From: Candidatus Falkowbacteria bacterium
Lineage (GTDB): Bacteria > Patescibacteriota > Patescibacteriia > Patescibacteriales > Patescibacteriaceae
Direction: 5' to 3'
Assembly: GCA_016699775.1 (NCBI GenBank)
Contig: CP065010.1
Coordinates: 248,001-312,000, forward strand
DNA length: 64,000 nt
Shown here: positions 63,139 to 64,000 of the stretch, piece after piece
How positions within the stretch are numbered: position 1 is the stretch's first letter
Layout: each line of letters starts with the position of its first letter
Position numbers and translations under genes: made by a program
The notes under the pieces: generated by a model
Database searches by the model: none
Seen by the model: the letters and a program-made list of their open reading frames with translations, nothing else
Told to the model about the DNA's origin: nothing

Positions 63139-63786
63139 ATGGGAAAAATACCGTTATTTGTTTTTACCAGAGAGGGAGTTGACGCAAAACTGTTTTCAGT
63201 TAACATCCTTTCAACCACTCCTGGTATTTTCGAACTAAAGCGCAATAATTTCAAAGTGGATCTTTTGAAATCGCAAAGCAGGCTAACTAAGGATGAGATA
63301 AATCTTGTTTTCTCGAAATGTATTAGGAAGGAAGATAATATAATTTGCCTTGAGTTAAAACCAGGGAAAATTAGGAATATAAAAAGATTACAGCAAAATT
63401 TTCCTTCGTATGCAGGAAATATTTATAAAGGTGTTCCAGATTGCGATGGAATTTTGTTCAAGACAGCTTGGGCCGATCCATGGTTAAGCCCCCGTCGATT
63501 TGAGTTAATTAAAGAGAAATATTCAAAGTTTTCGATTCTCGGTGTTAACTTTTCTATGATTAAAAGTATGGGAAATTTTAGCTCGTTAGCTAAAAAAATT
63601 GTCTCATATCAAGGAGGAGTTGATGCAGTATATTTTGATATCAATGATCGGGAGCTTAAATTTCTTGAAAAAAATTCTAATTGCAGAAATTTTTACGAAG
63701 AAATTGATCATGAATTGCAAGTTGCCTACCAGCAAGAAAGTAATTTTAAGTTCCCAAGTTTATATAACAAAAGCCGATTCGTTTAA
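63139..63786 (+). CDS. Unknown soluble protein
   Basis: 215 aa, basic, no membrane segment. Starts MGKIPLFVFTREGVDAKLF; later FKTAWADPWLSPRRFELIK, ILGVNFSMIKSMGNFSSLA and GGVDAVYFDINDREL. An alternating strand/helix pattern hints at an alpha/beta fold, but I know no family. No SD seen. Its stop lies in the loop of the following terminator. Confidence 0.6.
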   Translation: MGKIPLFVFTREGVDAKLFSVNILSTTPGIFELKRNNFKVDLLKSQSRLTKDEINLVFSKCIRKEDNIICLELKPGKIRNIKRLQQNFPSYAGNIYKGVPDCDGILFKTAWADPWLSPRRFELIKEKYSKFSILGVNFSMIKSMGNFSSLAKKIVSYQGGVDAVYFDINDRELKFLEKNSNCRNFYEEIDHELQVAYQQESNFKFPSLYNKSRFV

Positions 63787-63810
63787 GTAGAGTCGGCTTT
63801 ATTTTATTTT
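63770..63810. terminator. Terminator overlapping the stop codon
   Basis: AAAGCCGA (63770-63777) and TCGGCTTT (63793-63800), perfect 8-bp stem then ATTTTATTTT. Also faces the convergent gene at the window end. Confidence 0.82.
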
Positions 63811-63817
63811 ATTAAAT

Positions 63818-64000
63818 TTAGTCTTTGATGCAACGGACGGAGTAAGCTCTGCCACCTGAAATATTTTTTGAACCTCGGGAGATCCCATCACTGGATGAAC
63901 TAATTTCTCTAACAATTATTGAATCTGGATAAGCAGTACCACCATCTACTCTGCTCACTAAATTAGAAGTAATAAAAGAAGCGTAGCTGCCATAATTGTT
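63818..64000 (-). CDS. FISUMP/DUF1566-like protein, C-terminal fragment
   Basis: The last 60 codons of a minus-strand gene whose 5' part lies beyond the window. They read NNYGSYASFITSNLVS, then SRGSKNISGGRAYSVRCIKD and stop. The GxxYSVRCxKD ending is the mark of the Fibrobacter major paralogous domain (FISUMP), found in secreted or surface lectin-like proteins. The rest of the protein cannot be judged. Confidence 0.7.
   Translation of the reverse strand, partial: NNYGSYASFITSNLVSRVDGGTAYPDSIIVREISSSSDGISRGSKNISGGRAYSVRCIKD

Overview
The window looks like a chromosomal piece of a low-GC candidate-phylum bacterium of the Patescibacteria/CPR (Parcubacteria-like) type. This is inferred from gene content and organisation: a compact layout, a type IV pilus operon with PilM, PilB and PilC, a ThrRS without a TGS domain, an enlarged nucleoside diphosphate kinase, a pilin-like VirB2/TrbC membrane protein, many glycosyltransferases and no biosynthetic operons. 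The standard genetic code applies: UGA is a stop, and prfB keeps its UGA programmed frameshift. I saw no rRNA, tRNA, CRISPR array or transposase.

Layout. 1-2.8 kb: the end of trmD, then radA and a TolB-like propeller on the minus strand. 2.8-10.2 kb: type IV pilus operon (pilM, PilN/PilO-like, small membrane protein, pilB, response regulator, pilC) and a separately promoted major pilin. 10.2-16.1 kb: O-antigen-ligase/TPR protein, membrane proteins, a dolichol-phosphate-mannose-synthase-like transferase and prepilin peptidase. 16.1-21.7 kb: pyrG and a glycan cluster (two methyltransferases, GT8-type and GT2/GNT-like transferases). 21.7-27.5 kb: rpmA, a broken secreted beta-propeller gene with a type IX secretion tail, a 44-aa membrane protein and a frameshifted dnaE. 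27.5-31 kb: a large membrane protein, then a T-box leader and thrS. 31-38 kb: unknown protein, ROK kinase, glycosidase-like protein, VirB2-like protein, flippase, GT4, RluD and a CMP-kinase-like protein. 38-43.3 kb: gap, htrA, prfB and the membrane half of ComEC. 43.4-48.7 kb: small secreted protein, hisS/valS (divergent) and a Lys/Ala-rich 43-aa protein. 49-56 kb: nrdB/nrdA under tandem NrdR boxes, tyrS, argS. 56-58.8 kb: a broken small gene, a coiled-coil gene interrupted by artefactual poly-G, and a single-chain mitochondrial-type PheRS. 58.9-64 kb: broken uvrC, thioredoxin, the metallo-beta-lactamase half of ComEC, ndk, dtd, two small unknown genes and the end of a FISUMP-like protein.

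Two expression styles stand out. Housekeeping genes are packed in runs with almost no Shine-Dalgarno sequence and usually have T just before the ATG (44 of 55 starts in my hand count). Small accessory genes (pilin and those at 22.3, 23.7, 43.4, 48.5, 56.1 and 62.8 kb) have strong AAGGAG/GGGGGTGA ribosome sites, and most also have consensus promoters with 17-bp spacers and their own hairpin terminators. Intergenic spaces carry at least two repeat families, a REP-like CCCCG/CGGGG palindrome and an AT-rich TAAAGTT repeat.

The sequence appears to contain assembly errors: frameshifts in dnaE, uvrC, the type-IX-tail gene and the 56-kb gene, and two poly-G blocks. Broken essential genes should be read with that in mind. 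The most interesting items are the threonine T-box with an apparently minimal specifier hairpin, the mitochondrial-type PheRS, the class Ic-like ribonucleotide reductase with tandem NrdR boxes, the type IX tail in a CPR-like genome, and the two modes of translation start.
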